DNA of 47,594 nucleotides. Origin: Acidobacteriota bacterium (GTDB lineage Bacteria > Acidobacteriota > Terriglobia > Bryobacterales > Bryobacteraceae). Position numbers and translations under genes: made by a program. Below are positions 25,725-33,545 of this stretch, one piece after another. Position 1 is the stretch's first letter, and each line of letters begins with the position of its first letter. The notes beneath the pieces are model-generated. The model was not told the origin of the DNA and made no database searches. It saw only the letters and a list, made by a program, of their open reading frames with translations. The stretch is taken from positions 1 to 47,594 of the forward strand of contig JAFLBB010000034.1 of the NCBI GenBank assembly GCA_017304135.1, written 5' to 3'.

Positions 25725-26078
25725 TTATCCGTGGAGATGGAAGACCTTGCACATGATCTTCCAAGCGCCATCGACCTTGAGCAGGACGAACATGTCGGTG
25801 AATTTATGGCCGGTCCAATTGTCGGTCTCCAGGCGCACGCTGGCGATGGTTCCTTCGATGTCGATGCTGGCGAAGCGGGCTTGCAGGCCGGTGGCCGGGC
25901 CGTTCTGATCGTTCCAATCGAAGAGGCCCTGGATGGGGCCCGCGAAGAGGTCTGGCCCGACGTAGCCGAAGATGGTGGCGTCGCCGTGGAAGGCGGGCTT
26001 CATCTGCTCGCCCTTGCCTGAGATGGCTCCGTTCAGGTAGTGCTGTACGACCTGTTTGATGGCATCGGTATCGTTCAT
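25725..26078 (-). CDS. NTF2-like (lumazine-binding 2 / SnoaL-type) protein
   Basis: A 117 aa single-domain protein with the cone-shaped NTF2-like fold: an N-terminal helix (IKQVVQHYLNGAISG), ATIFGYVGPD, an acidic and aromatic pocket, and a final pair of strands (FTDMFVLLKVDGAWKIMCKVF). Relatives are ketosteroid-isomerase-like enzymes or small ligand-binding proteins. The function here is unknown. AAAGGAC upstream of the ATG is a good ribosome-binding site. It converges with the aldo/keto-reductase-like gene, leaving 12 bases between stops. Confidence 0.75.
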   Translation of the reverse strand: MNDTDAIKQVVQHYLNGAISGKGEQMKPAFHGDATIFGYVGPDLFAGPIQGLFDWNDQNGPATGLQARFASIDIEGTIASVRLETDNWTGHKFTDMFVLLKVDGAWKIMCKVFHLHG

Positions 26079-26174
26079 TGGTGTCCTTTTCCCTTACTCT
26101 GAGGAAAATCAGGAGAGCAGACGCCCCGGAACAGTCATGCGGCCCCGGGTTGTTTCGCGGAGTAGACTGAGTTC

Positions 26175-26813
26175 ATGGGAGCGCTCCCGACCCAATCGAT
26201 CGTCAGCCTCGACGAATACCTTACCAACCCGGAGTATGAGCACTTCGAGTGGGTAGATGGGGAGGTGATTGACCATCACGTCGAAACCTACGATCATTCC
26301 GAAATCCAGATTGCCTGTGGGGCGCTGCTGCGGGAATACCTGCGCTCGAACCCCATCGGCCGCGTTTTCTCGGAACTGCATTGCCGCTTGCGGCTTGACG
26401 GGCGCATTCGTTGCCGTCTGCCGGATGTCTGTTTCGTCTCTTCAGCCCGCTTATCCGCGGGCCCGCATCATGAAGGCGCGCCGGATCTCGCCATCGAGAT
26501 CCGCTCGCCCCAAGACAGCGTGCACGACCTGCTACAGAAGACGGATGAGTACTTCACCAACGGCGCCTCGCTGTGCTGGATCATCCTGCCCGAGGAGAAG
26601 TCGGTGCTGGTGATCCGACCGGACCGCACCGTGCGTTCGCTTCGGGGCGACGACGCGCTCGATGCGGCCGACCTGTTGCCGGGCTTTGCGGCGAAGGCGT
26701 CGGATTTGTTCACCTTGCTGCAGGAGCGACGGGTTACTACACCGTCACGCGATCCCAGGGCTTGCGCGCCTTGCGGCCGAGAAGCAACTCGGCCTCATTC
26801 GGAGCGCCGATGA
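26175..26813 (+). CDS. Uma2-family (DUF820) nuclease-like protein
   Basis: A 212 aa protein of the Uma2 family, with a restriction-endonuclease fold. YEHFEWVDGEVIDH opens the domain, RCRLPDVCFVSS carries the PD motif Asp, and APDLAIEIRSPQDS the second acidic strand (E-x-x-S form), then a helix with LLQKTDEYFTNGASLCWII. The domain normally ends near LFTLLQ. The last 25-30 residues (RRVTTPSRDPRACAP...) have no family likeness and are read from DNA that encodes the C-terminus of a Gfo/Idh gene on the other strand. The natural stop seems to have been lost. Uma2 proteins are often mobile and multicopy. Confidence 0.78.
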   Translation: MGALPTQSIVSLDEYLTNPEYEHFEWVDGEVIDHHVETYDHSEIQIACGALLREYLRSNPIGRVFSELHCRLRLDGRIRCRLPDVCFVSSARLSAGPHHEGAPDLAIEIRSPQDSVHDLLQKTDEYFTNGASLCWIILPEEKSVLVIRPDRTVRSLRGDDALDAADLLPGFAAKASDLFTLLQERRVTTPSRDPRACAPCGREATRPHSERR

Positions 26814-28056
26814 AATTCTCCTTGGCGGCATCCCACTTCAGCTTGAGCTTGGTCTTGTAGGCGATGTTGCCCAGCAGCGGCACGATGTTGGAGCGGTGGC
26901 CGATTTCGGCGGTGGCGCGCGGCGTTTTGCGGGTGCGCACGCAATCGACGAAGTGTTGGGCGTGCACACGAGTCGCATCGGTGGTGTTCTTCCAGACGCG
27001 CTCGGGGCCGCCCTTTTCGGGGTAAACCTCATAGCCGATACGGTCGGCGAAGATCGTCCCGAGCGTCCCGTAGAAGGCCATGCCGTTGGGGCGGTCCCTC
27101 TCGCCGCGGGCGTTGTAATAGCGCATGCCTTGCTGGCGGCCGCCGAGGCCGTGGCTGTTGGTGAGCACGGCTTCGTAGGACATGATGAACCCGGGATAGT
27201 CGTAGCTCACCTGGAGCACGTCGGGGATGTCGGAGTCGTCGCGGAGGTTGAAGCGGCCGCCGGTGGCTGAGACGGCCAGCGGCGCATCGACGCCCATGAT
27301 CTGGTGGACGGTGTCGAAGCGGTGTGCACCGTAGTCGGTGATCCAACCGCCGGAGTAGTCGAAGAACCAGCGGTAGGTGGAGACGTGACGCTGCGGCGAA
27401 TAGGGCGCCAGAGGGGCGGGGCCGCAGTACATGTCCCAATCGAGATCGGCGGGCGGCGGCTGTGGGGTGAGCTTGCCGACGCCCTCGGGGTAGCGGTTGA
27501 CGAAGTTCCACACGCGGACGTAGCTGACCTTCCCGATGGCACCGTCGTGAATCATCGTGGCAACTTCAGGGAAGTGGCTGGCCGAACGTTGTTGCGTGCC
27601 GGCGCAGACGATGCGGCCGGATTTCGCCGCCGCGTCGACCATCGCGCGGCCTTCGCGGATGTTGTGGGAGAAGGGCTTCTCGACGTAGACATCCTTGCCG
27701 GCTTCAACGGAGTGGATCATGGCGAGGCAATGCCAGTGGTCCGGTGTGGCGACGAGCACGGCGTCGACGTCTTTCAGCTCGAGGAGCTTGCGGAAGTCCT
27801 GAAAGACGCGGGCATCGGGCTGGCCGCTCCACTCCTTGGCGCGATTGGCGATGGTGAGCGACACGTCGGCGAGGGCGGTGAAGTGGGTGTTGGGGACCTC
27901 TTTCATGAAGCCGCCGACATAGCGGCCGCGGCCGCCGCAGCCGATGAGGCCGAGTTGAATGCGATCATTGGCCCCGCGCACACGGTTTGCGGGGTCGAAA
28001 TACGGCGCCGCCAACGCGACCGGAGCCGTGCTTGCCAAGAAGCTTCGACGTTTCAT
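26737..28056 (-). CDS. Gfo/Idh/MocA oxidoreductase, probably exported (3)
   Basis: A 439 aa Tat-leader protein (MKRRSFLASTAPVALAAP) with Rossmann motif LIGCGGRGRY, active-site EKPFSHN, and the C-terminal features CGPAPLAPYSPQRHV, WFFDYSGGWITDYGAHRFD and YPEKGG seen in this large exported group. Its paralogue at 16910-18217 is similar in plan but clearly different in sequence. The start lies 79 bp from the divergent S9 peptidase start, so the two genes may share a control region. Its last 77 bases overlap the 3' end of the Uma2 gene. Confidence 0.88.
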   Translation of the reverse strand: MKRRSFLASTAPVALAAPYFDPANRVRGANDRIQLGLIGCGGRGRYVGGFMKEVPNTHFTALADVSLTIANRAKEWSGQPDARVFQDFRKLLELKDVDAVLVATPDHWHCLAMIHSVEAGKDVYVEKPFSHNIREGRAMVDAAAKSGRIVCAGTQQRSASHFPEVATMIHDGAIGKVSYVRVWNFVNRYPEGVGKLTPQPPPADLDWDMYCGPAPLAPYSPQRHVSTYRWFFDYSGGWITDYGAHRFDTVHQIMGVDAPLAVSATGGRFNLRDDSDIPDVLQVSYDYPGFIMSYEAVLTNSHGLGGRQQGMRYYNARGERDRPNGMAFYGTLGTIFADRIGYEVYPEKGGPERVWKNTTDATRVHAQHFVDCVRTRKTPRATAEIGHRSNIVPLLGNIAYKTKLKLKWDAAKENFIGAPNEAELLLGRKARKPWDRVTV

Positions 28057-28135
28057 AATGGGGAGAGCTTATCGCAGTCCCGATGCGATCCGCCCGCCTG
28101 GCCCCGTGCGCCTCACCACGAAAGGACGCCGCCTC

Positions 28136-30508
28136 ATGAAGCACGCCGCTTTGCTGCTTGCCGCCACCACGCTGTTTGCCGCGGATTCGTACAAGAAACC
28201 GCCCCAGGCAATTCAGAACATCCTGAATGCCCCCGCCTCGCCGATGGCCTCAGTGAGCCCTACGCGCACGCATGCGTTGTTCGTTGAACCGCGGCGGTAT
28301 CCGCCGATCGCCGAGTTGGCGCGGCCGGTACTGCGGCTGGCGGGGTATCGGATCGACCCGGCAAGCAATGGTCCGCAGACGGGATGGAGCGGCTGGAAGC
28401 TCACGCTTTCCGCACTGGAAGCCGGAGCGAAGCCAGTGGCGCTGTCGCTGCCTGAATCGGCCACGCTGGCCCCGCCGCGCTGGAGTCCCGACGGCAAGCA
28501 GTTCGCCCTATTGAACAGGGCCGCGAACTCGGTCGAGCTTTGGATTGGGGACACGGCAACCGGCGCGGTGCGGCGCGTGGCGAATCTGGCCATCAACGCC
28601 GCTGTTGGGGAACCGATGCAGTGGCTGCCTGGCAGCACAGAACTACTCGTGCAACTGGTGCCTGCGCGGCGTGGCGCGCCGCCCGTTGCGCCGGCGGTGC
28701 CGTCGGGACCCGTGGTTCAGGAATCGTCAGGCAAGGCCGGGCCGGTGCGCACGTATCAGGACATGCTCACCTCGCCCCACGACGAGGATCTCTTCGACTA
28801 CTACGCCACCTCGCAGCTTGCCATTGTGAACGCCGCTACTGGCGCGGCAAGGCCGATCGGCGCGCAGCATGTGTTTCTGGGTGCGGGGGCGGCGCCGGAT
28901 GGCAAACACCTTTTGGTGGAGTACATTCACAAGCCCTATTCGTACCTGCTGTCGGCCTTTTCGTTTCCGCGCGAGGCCGAGGTGTGGAGCCTCACGGGCG
29001 CATTGGTGAAGAAGGTGGCCAGCCTGCCGATGGCTGACCGCGTGCCGATCGACGGAGTCCGCACCGGGCCAAGGAATATTGACTGGAATCCGAACTCGCC
29101 GGCGACGATTGAGTGGGTGGAAGCGCTCGATGGCGGCAATCCCAAAGAGAAGGTGCCGCACCGCGACAGGATCATGAGTTGGGCCGCGCCGTTTGGCGGT
29201 GAGCCCCAACAGCGCGCGCTTGTGCAGGAGCGCCTGCGCGGCCTCTCGCATGGAGAGAACGGCCTGCTGTGGTATGGCGACTACGAACGAATGAAGCGGT
29301 GGTCGCGCACTTTTGCGCGGCCAGCCGGCGCGGCTGAACCGATCGAGCTGTTCAGTTTGAGCAGCCAGGACCGCTATCGAAATCCGGGCTCGCCGGTGCG
29401 CCGCACGCTCGCTTCCGGACATTCGGTGATTCAAGTGACGAACAACTCCGTGTTCTTGGAAGGGAACGGCGCTTCGCCGCAGGGCGACCGTCCGTTCCTG
29501 GACCGTTTCGACCTTGCGACCCGCAAGAGCACGCGCTTGTTTCATTGCGATGCCGAACGGTATGAGACGGTGTCGGCCGTGCTGGCGGCCGACGGCAGCC
29601 GACTTCTGATCCGATCCGAGAGCCCGACGGAGCCGCCCAATTATTACTTGCTCGCTGACGGTAAGCGCACACAGCTTACCTTCGCCAAGGACCCGGCTCC
29701 GCAACTGCGCAACATTCGCAAGGAACTGGTCACATACAAGCGGGCCGATGGCGTGGGGCTTTCGTTCACGCTCTACCTGCCGCCTGACTACAAGCCCGGC
29801 ACGCGGCTGCCGACCATCATCTGGGCTTATCCGCGCGAGTTTGGCGATGCCGGCGTGGCGGCGCAAGTGTCGGGCTCCACCAAGCGGTTCACCACGCTTG
29901 CGGGCGCTTCGCACCTGTTCCTGTTGCTGGCCGGCTACGCGATTCTGGATGACGCCACTATGCCGGTGATTGGTGATCCCGAGACGGCCAACAACAGCTA
30001 CATCGAGCAGGTGGTGGCGAGCGCCAAAGCGGCGATCGACAAGGCCGCCGAGATGGGCGTTACCGACCCCAACCGCGTCGGCGTGGGCGGGCACAGCTAT
30101 GGCGCGTTCATGACGGCGAACCTGCTGGCGCATTCCGATCTGTTCCGTGCGGGGGTGGCGCGCAGCGGCGCTTACAACCGCACGCTGACGCCGTTCGGAT
30201 TCCAGGCCGAGCCGCGCACGCTCTGGGAGGCGACCGACATCTATCTGAAGATGTCACCGTTCCTGCATGCCAACAAGTTGAAGGAGCCGATTCTGTTCAT
30301 TCACGGCATGGCCGACAACAACCCCGGCACGTTCCCGATTCAAACCGAGCGCATGTATCAGGCCGTGCGCGGCCATGGCGGAACGGCGCGGTTCGTCTAC
30401 CTGCCGCATGAGTCGCATGGCTATGCCGCGCGTGAGAGTATCGAGACGACGCTGTCCGAGACCATCGAGTGGTTTGACCGGCATGTGAAGAACGCGCTCA
30501 GGAATTAG
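28136..30508 (+). CDS. S9 prolyl-oligopeptidase-family protease, glutamyl endopeptidase-like
   Basis: A 790 aa secreted serine protease with a signal peptide (MKHAALLLAATTLFAAD), a beta-propeller of roughly 450 residues and a C-terminal alpha/beta-hydrolase. The nucleophile is Ser654 in GGHSYGAFMTANLLAHS, the Asp is in HGMADNNPGT, and His761 in LPHESHGYAARES. The stretches RSGAYNRTLTPFGFQ and RTLWEATDIYLKMSPF closely resemble the plant chloroplast glutamyl endopeptidase (CGEP, S9D), which cleaves after Glu. The ATG at 28136 has AAAGGA nine to fourteen bases upstream; a longer frame from 27959 runs antisense to the oxidoreductase gene. The stop overlaps the convergent DUF4159 gene by four bases. 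Confidence 0.88.
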   Translation: MKHAALLLAATTLFAADSYKKPPQAIQNILNAPASPMASVSPTRTHALFVEPRRYPPIAELARPVLRLAGYRIDPASNGPQTGWSGWKLTLSALEAGAKPVALSLPESATLAPPRWSPDGKQFALLNRAANSVELWIGDTATGAVRRVANLAINAAVGEPMQWLPGSTELLVQLVPARRGAPPVAPAVPSGPVVQESSGKAGPVRTYQDMLTSPHDEDLFDYYATSQLAIVNAATGAARPIGAQHVFLGAGAAPDGKHLLVEYIHKPYSYLLSAFSFPREAEVWSLTGALVKKVASLPMADRVPIDGVRTGPRNIDWNPNSPATIEWVEALDGGNPKEKVPHRDRIMSWAAPFGGEPQQRALVQERLRGLSHGENGLLWYGDYERMKRWSRTFARPAGAAEPIELFSLSSQDRYRNPGSPVRRTLASGHSVIQVTNNSVFLEGNGASPQGDRPFLDRFDLATRKSTRLFHCDAERYETVSAVLAADGSRLLIRSESPTEPPNYYLLADGKRTQLTFAKDPAPQLRNIRKELVTYKRADGVGLSFTLYLPPDYKPGTRLPTIIWAYPREFGDAGVAAQVSGSTKRFTTLAGASHLFLLLAGYAILDDATMPVIGDPETANNSYIEQVVASAKAAIDKAAEMGVTDPNRVGVGGHSYGAFMTANLLAHSDLFRAGVARSGAYNRTLTPFGFQAEPRTLWEATDIYLKMSPFLHANKLKEPILFIHGMADNNPGTFPIQTERMYQAVRGHGGTARFVYLPHESHGYAARESIETTLSETIEWFDRHVKNALRN

Positions 30509-31317
30509 TGCGTCATCGCGTAGATGACGTAGTTCACACCCACACGAAAGGCGAGCGAGGCGTACTTCTCCGGGTATTCGGGGATGTCGGCCCACTCCCA
30601 GGCGTCGCCGAGGTCCATGTTGAAGCAGATGGCGATGATGACGCGGCCACGGCCGTCGAGAATCGCTCGCCAGTGGGGTGTGTAGCCGCCGCGTTCGACC
30701 TGGTCGCCGTGGACGACGTTCAGGCCGGGCACGCGGAAGCGCTCTTTCAGGTCGTACACGGTGTGGAAGATTGCGTCCGAGCCTTCCAGCTCCACGGCCT
30801 GCGCGCCGGGCATGATCTTGTGCACGCCGGCCATGAAGCTGGCCCACTCGCGCTCGTTGTGGAAATCGTCGACCATGAGGAAGCCGCCGCGATCAAAGAA
30901 CTGCCGCAGGCGGCGCGCGTGCTCATCGGTGAGCGACCAGTCGCCGATGCCCACCGCGTAGAGCCACGGCCAGTCGTACAGGTCGTTGGTGGCGATGTCG
31001 ACAATCTGCTCCACCGAACGCGCATGGACACGGCTGAGGCGGCGCAGGGCGACAATGAACTGGCGGTCGGACTTATTGGCGTCGATGCCCCAGCGGGAAC
31101 GTCCCCATCCGCGGAAGTCGCGGTTGGAACGATAGCGCAGGCGGGCGAAGGCGAATTCAGTTTGCTCCCAGGCGTCGGAAGGATCCTCGGCCGGGTCCTG
31201 CATTTCGTGTTCGTACTGCGCCCAACGCCGCCCGCCGCCGCGCCCCTGGGCCACGAGGATGCCCGTGGCCAACACGGCCAACAGGCAACAGACCGCGATC
31301 CCAGCGCGGGCGCTCAT
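30505..31317 (-). CDS. DUF4159 secreted protein
   Basis: A 270 aa protein with a signal peptide or membrane anchor (IAVCCLLAVLATGILVAQ). The DUF4159 domain is clear: FAFARLRYRSN at the start, YDWPWLYAVGIGDWSLT, LRQFFDRGGFLMVDDFHNEREW, MPGAQAVELEGSDAIFHTVYDL and NMDLGDAWEWAD. This resembles class I glutamine-amidotransferase-like folds without the catalytic Cys. Function unknown; members occur beside envelope and BatA/MoxR-type clusters. It begins 16 bases after the stop of the beta-propeller gene, forming the last gene of a three-gene unit of exported proteins. Confidence 0.82.
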   Translation of the reverse strand: MSARAGIAVCCLLAVLATGILVAQGRGGGRRWAQYEHEMQDPAEDPSDAWEQTEFAFARLRYRSNRDFRGWGRSRWGIDANKSDRQFIVALRRLSRVHARSVEQIVDIATNDLYDWPWLYAVGIGDWSLTDEHARRLRQFFDRGGFLMVDDFHNEREWASFMAGVHKIMPGAQAVELEGSDAIFHTVYDLKERFRVPGLNVVHGDQVERGGYTPHWRAILDGRGRVIIAICFNMDLGDAWEWADIPEYPEKYASLAFRVGVNYVIYAMTH

Positions 31318-31333
31318 ACGTCGATTCTATGCG

Positions 31334-33517
31334 CTAGCGAACCACGACGCTCGCCGCGGAGTGATTGTCGAACGTGTCCTTGACTCGCACCGCCACGGTC
31401 ACCTCGCCCACCGGCGCGTTTTCGATGGCCAGAGAATACTCGTGCGCCGGTGAATCGGTGAGCCGCGTTGTCGGCTCCACCACGGTCCACTCGCCGCCGT
31501 TCACCGAGTACTCGGCGCCTTCGATGGGGTGGAGCGCATCGAGAGCGCGCCAGGTGGCGTTGATGCGTGCTCCGCTTCTCACGGCCTGCAGCGCCTGAAT
31601 CGCGGGCGGCGTGTTGTCGACGGTGAACGGATCGCTTTCGAGCGTTGCCGTGAGCGCGTTTTGGGGTGTGTTATCGGGGCCATCGGTGACGGTGACGCGT
31701 ACGACATACTGGCCATCGGCAAAGGCAGTGGCATCCCAGCTCACATGCCGTTCGATGGTCTTCTCCCTGAGCATCTTCCACGACGTCTCATTGACGCCGC
31801 GAATTTCGACCTTTGTCTCCAGGCCGTCGCCGTTCTCATCGCTGGTGAGCCAGCGCACGCCGCGCCAGCCCTTGGCGGCATTCATGGCGGTCGAGCCCGC
31901 ATCCATCGAAGCCGGCTGCGGCGAAGGGCGGCGCGGCCCGCGCATGGAGGGCAGCGTCAGATTCGTGTTCGGCGTCAACGTCAGCGATTGGGGGGGGAAC
32001 TTGTAGTTGGGCGGCGTCGCCTCAATGGCTTCCACCACCGGCGCGACGTTCTTCTCCTGGCGCGCGATGTTCACCTCGCTCACCTCAGGCGCTGCGCCCT
32101 GCGTGGGTGCGGTGAGCGTGAGGCGGTATTGCAGGAACCGCGCGGCGGGCGAGGCGATGCGGCCCGATGCCGGCGCCGGCGCCCAGGCGCTCCAGCCTTT
32201 GTCCGGGTCATCATGATTGCCGCTGCGCGTCTCCACCTTCACTCCCGTGAGCCCCTCTCCCTGGAGCGCGACGCGCCCCCAGTAGGTGAAGAACGCGGCA
32301 TCGAGCGGTGCGCTTTCCAGCGTTCCCGTAGCTTCGACTTCGGGCCCGATGGCGAACAGCTTGCCGATGTTGCCCGTCACGGCCCACACGCGGCCGCCCT
32401 TGCCGGCGGCCAGCGCCGTGACCTGTGTGGGAGAGGCGTTGACGACGACGCTGCTCAGCAGTTCCGTGTCGAGGCGCACGATCTTGCCCTGATTGCCCGT
32501 GCCCAACAGCGCCCGGCCCTGGGCATCGAAGGCGAGCGAGTAAACATAGTCGTTGGCGTGCGACCAGACCTTGCGTGTATAGCCGTCGGCTTCAATGCGA
32601 TAGACCTCCGAGCCGCCCGACACCGCCGTGCCCATGCTGGGAATCGCCGCCGGAGGCGGGGCCGCGCGCTGTACGGCGATCGCCACGCCGGCTGCACCCG
32701 CCGGAGCGGGCGCCGCTGAGGGTGCGGGTCCGGAGAGCGCGGGTGGCGGGAGCAGAGTCGACTTGGCCCCGACCGCCGCCGCGTAGATCCAGCCCTTGGG
32801 ATGAGCTGCCACGGCTGTGACCTCGCGCTTCGGCGATTGATAGACAACGAATCCCTGGCCGGCCGGGTTCACGGAGACGATGTAGCCGCCGGGCTCGGTG
32901 CCGGCGATGATGTTTTGTTTTTGATCGACAGCGAGGGAGCGCACGTGCGTCTGGCCGGCCTTGTAGAAGACCGCGCCCTGCCCCGTGGCGCTCACCTTGT
33001 GAATCGTGCCCTCGTCGCCTGTGGCCACAAACAACTCGCCGGCCTGGTTGAACGCCAGCGCCCAGATGTACTTCGCCTTGGGCTCATAGAACACTTCCGC
33101 CTTGCCGTTCACAATGCGGTAGACCTTGCCGTCGGGCGATGTAGCGGCGTAGAGGCGGTCCTGCTTGTCCAACGCCAGCGCCTGCACCTGGAACTCGGTG
33201 AACGTGGCCACAACCTTGGCACGGCTGGCCGCCGGGGCGGTGGGCGCCACCTCAAACACCTTCGCGCCAGCCTCGGGACCACCGCCGGCGGCGTACACAC
33301 GGCCCTGCGAATCCTCAACCACGGCCCACAGGTAGGGCAGGGAAGCGTCGTGCATTTCGGTGGACTTCGGGGCGAGGGCGAGCCGCCCGTCGCTGCGCAC
33401 GGCCAGCCGCTTCACGGTGGCCTTTTCGTAATCCGATGGCGCATTGTGCGTCCAGTGCTCGGTTCCCACGGCAAGACAAATGGCGGTGGCGCACACCAGT
33501 GCGAAGAAAGGTTTCAT
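31334..33517 (-). CDS. Secreted beta-propeller protein with Fn3/Ig-like C-terminus
   Basis: A 727 aa secreted protein (signal MKPFFALVCATAICLAVG). Residues about 60-420 hold repeated four-strand blades such as VQALALDKQDRLYAATSPDGKVYRI, IWALAFNQAGELFVATGDEGTIHKV and VRSLAVDQKQNIIAGTEPGGYIV, matching an NHL/SMP-30/two-component-regulator-type propeller. A Pro/Ala-rich linker near 270-295 is inserted between blades. The C-terminal 300 residues look like several Ig/Fn3-type sandwiches (EYSVNGGEWTVVEPT). It may bind a ligand or scaffold other exported proteins. Located 28 bases after the S55 peptidase gene. Confidence 0.7.
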   Translation of the reverse strand: MKPFFALVCATAICLAVGTEHWTHNAPSDYEKATVKRLAVRSDGRLALAPKSTEMHDASLPYLWAVVEDSQGRVYAAGGGPEAGAKVFEVAPTAPAASRAKVVATFTEFQVQALALDKQDRLYAATSPDGKVYRIVNGKAEVFYEPKAKYIWALAFNQAGELFVATGDEGTIHKVSATGQGAVFYKAGQTHVRSLAVDQKQNIIAGTEPGGYIVSVNPAGQGFVVYQSPKREVTAVAAHPKGWIYAAAVGAKSTLLPPPALSGPAPSAAPAPAGAAGVAIAVQRAAPPPAAIPSMGTAVSGGSEVYRIEADGYTRKVWSHANDYVYSLAFDAQGRALLGTGNQGKIVRLDTELLSSVVVNASPTQVTALAAGKGGRVWAVTGNIGKLFAIGPEVEATGTLESAPLDAAFFTYWGRVALQGEGLTGVKVETRSGNHDDPDKGWSAWAPAPASGRIASPAARFLQYRLTLTAPTQGAAPEVSEVNIARQEKNVAPVVEAIEATPPNYKFPPQSLTLTPNTNLTLPSMRGPRRPSPQPASMDAGSTAMNAAKGWRGVRWLTSDENGDGLETKVEIRGVNETSWKMLREKTIERHVSWDATAFADGQYVVRVTVTDGPDNTPQNALTATLESDPFTVDNTPPAIQALQAVRSGARINATWRALDALHPIEGAEYSVNGGEWTVVEPTTRLTDSPAHEYSLAIENAPVGEVTVAVRVKDTFDNHSAASVVVR

Positions 33518-33545
33518 GAGGGATTCGTTTCCAGTCTGAGGCTTC

